Notes under the pieces: generated by a model
Databases searched by the model: none
What the model was told of the DNA's origin: nothing
What the model saw: the letters and a program-made list of their open reading frames with translations, nothing else
Program-made: the position numbers and the translations under genes
In this document: positions 15,017 through 15,161 of the stretch, piece after piece
How the letters are laid out: every line of letters begins with the position of its first letter
Numbering within the stretch: the stretch's first letter is position 1
DNA from: CAITWD01 sp963727285
GTDB taxonomy: Bacteria; Actinomycetota; Thermoleophilia; Miltoncostaeales; Miltoncostaeaceae
NCBI GenBank assembly: GCA_963727285.1
Contig: CAVSFF010000005.1
Coordinates: 1-15,161 of the forward strand
Direction of reading: 5' to 3'
DNA: 15,161 nt

Positions 15017-15161
15017 CTATGCGAGAAAGGGCTCGAGCTCCGCCCCGATCTCGTTCCCGGTCAGCACATGGCCGTCGTTCAGGCGTTCGAGGAGTTCCGC
15101 AATGGTCTTCTTGGCCTCCCTGCGCGTCTCACTGTCGAGAAAGCCGTCGAAGATGTGGTCG
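15017..15161 (-). CDS. C-terminus of an unidentified protein, cut by the window end
   Basis: The minus strand is open from the window edge to TAG at 15017-15019, giving about 47 residues: DHIFDGFLDSETRREAKKTI, AELLERLNDGHVLTGNEIGA, then ELEPFLA. The composition is that of a normal soluble helical protein (Glu/Leu/Lys-rich, few Arg/Pro runs). A strong hairpin sits right after the stop, so this is very likely a real gene end. I do not recognise the family from this tail. Confidence 0.6.
   Translation of the reverse strand, partial: DHIFDGFLDSETRREAKKTIAELLERLNDGHVLTGNEIGAELEPFLA

Overview
The window is strongly GC-rich, with GC-ending codons and mostly weak or absent poly-T terminators. The gene families (a flavodoxin, a DUF1801 protein, a YozE-type SAM-like protein, a short beta-carbonic anhydrase, a CPBP membrane protease, a NarL/LuxR response regulator and a conserved actinobacterial-type uncharacterised protein) fit a free-living Gram-positive-like or Chloroflexota/Actinomycetota chromosome. 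No rRNA or universal marker fixes the phylum, so this is inference.

Layout. (1) 60-2300, minus strand: a decayed accessory patch. It holds the C-terminal stub of a tyrosine recombinase, a secreted protein with one frameshift, a doubtful small ORF, a tRNA 3'-half-like fragment, and the truncated 3' end of an Ig-like secreted protein. (2) 2603-4453: a conserved uncharacterised protein with two frameshifts (plus), convergent with a translationally coupled flavodoxin/membrane-anchored SRPBCC pair (minus). (3) 4684-4980: the last ~98 residues of an ABC-2 permease without the rest of the gene. (4) 5484-11094, plus: the centrepiece, a probable operon of a MOP-type polysaccharide flippase, a GT2 glycosyltransferase with an uncharacterised N-terminal region, and a free-standing adenylation-carrier-thioesterase (A-T-TE) synthetase. 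(5) 11190-13761: a DUF1801 protein, a beta-carbonic anhydrase divergent from a CPBP protease, and a YozE-like protein. (6) 14042-15161, minus: a response regulator, a perfect-stem terminator, and the C-terminus of an unidentified gene.

The flippase, glycosyltransferase and A-T-TE genes together suggest a small pathway that makes, acylates or decorates, and exports a lipid-linked glycan or small glycoside. The A-T-TE substrate cannot be read from the sequence.

A second feature of the window is its frameshifts. Nine fall in the A-T-TE gene, three each in the DUF1801 and carbonic anhydrase genes, two in the uncharacterised gene and one in the secreted protein. Catalytic motifs remain intact on both sides of each shift, whereas the flippase, glycosyltransferase, flavodoxin, SRPBCC and CPBP genes are clean. 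Locally unpolished assembly is the simplest explanation. Gene decay is the alternative, and is more credible in the first 2.3 kb.
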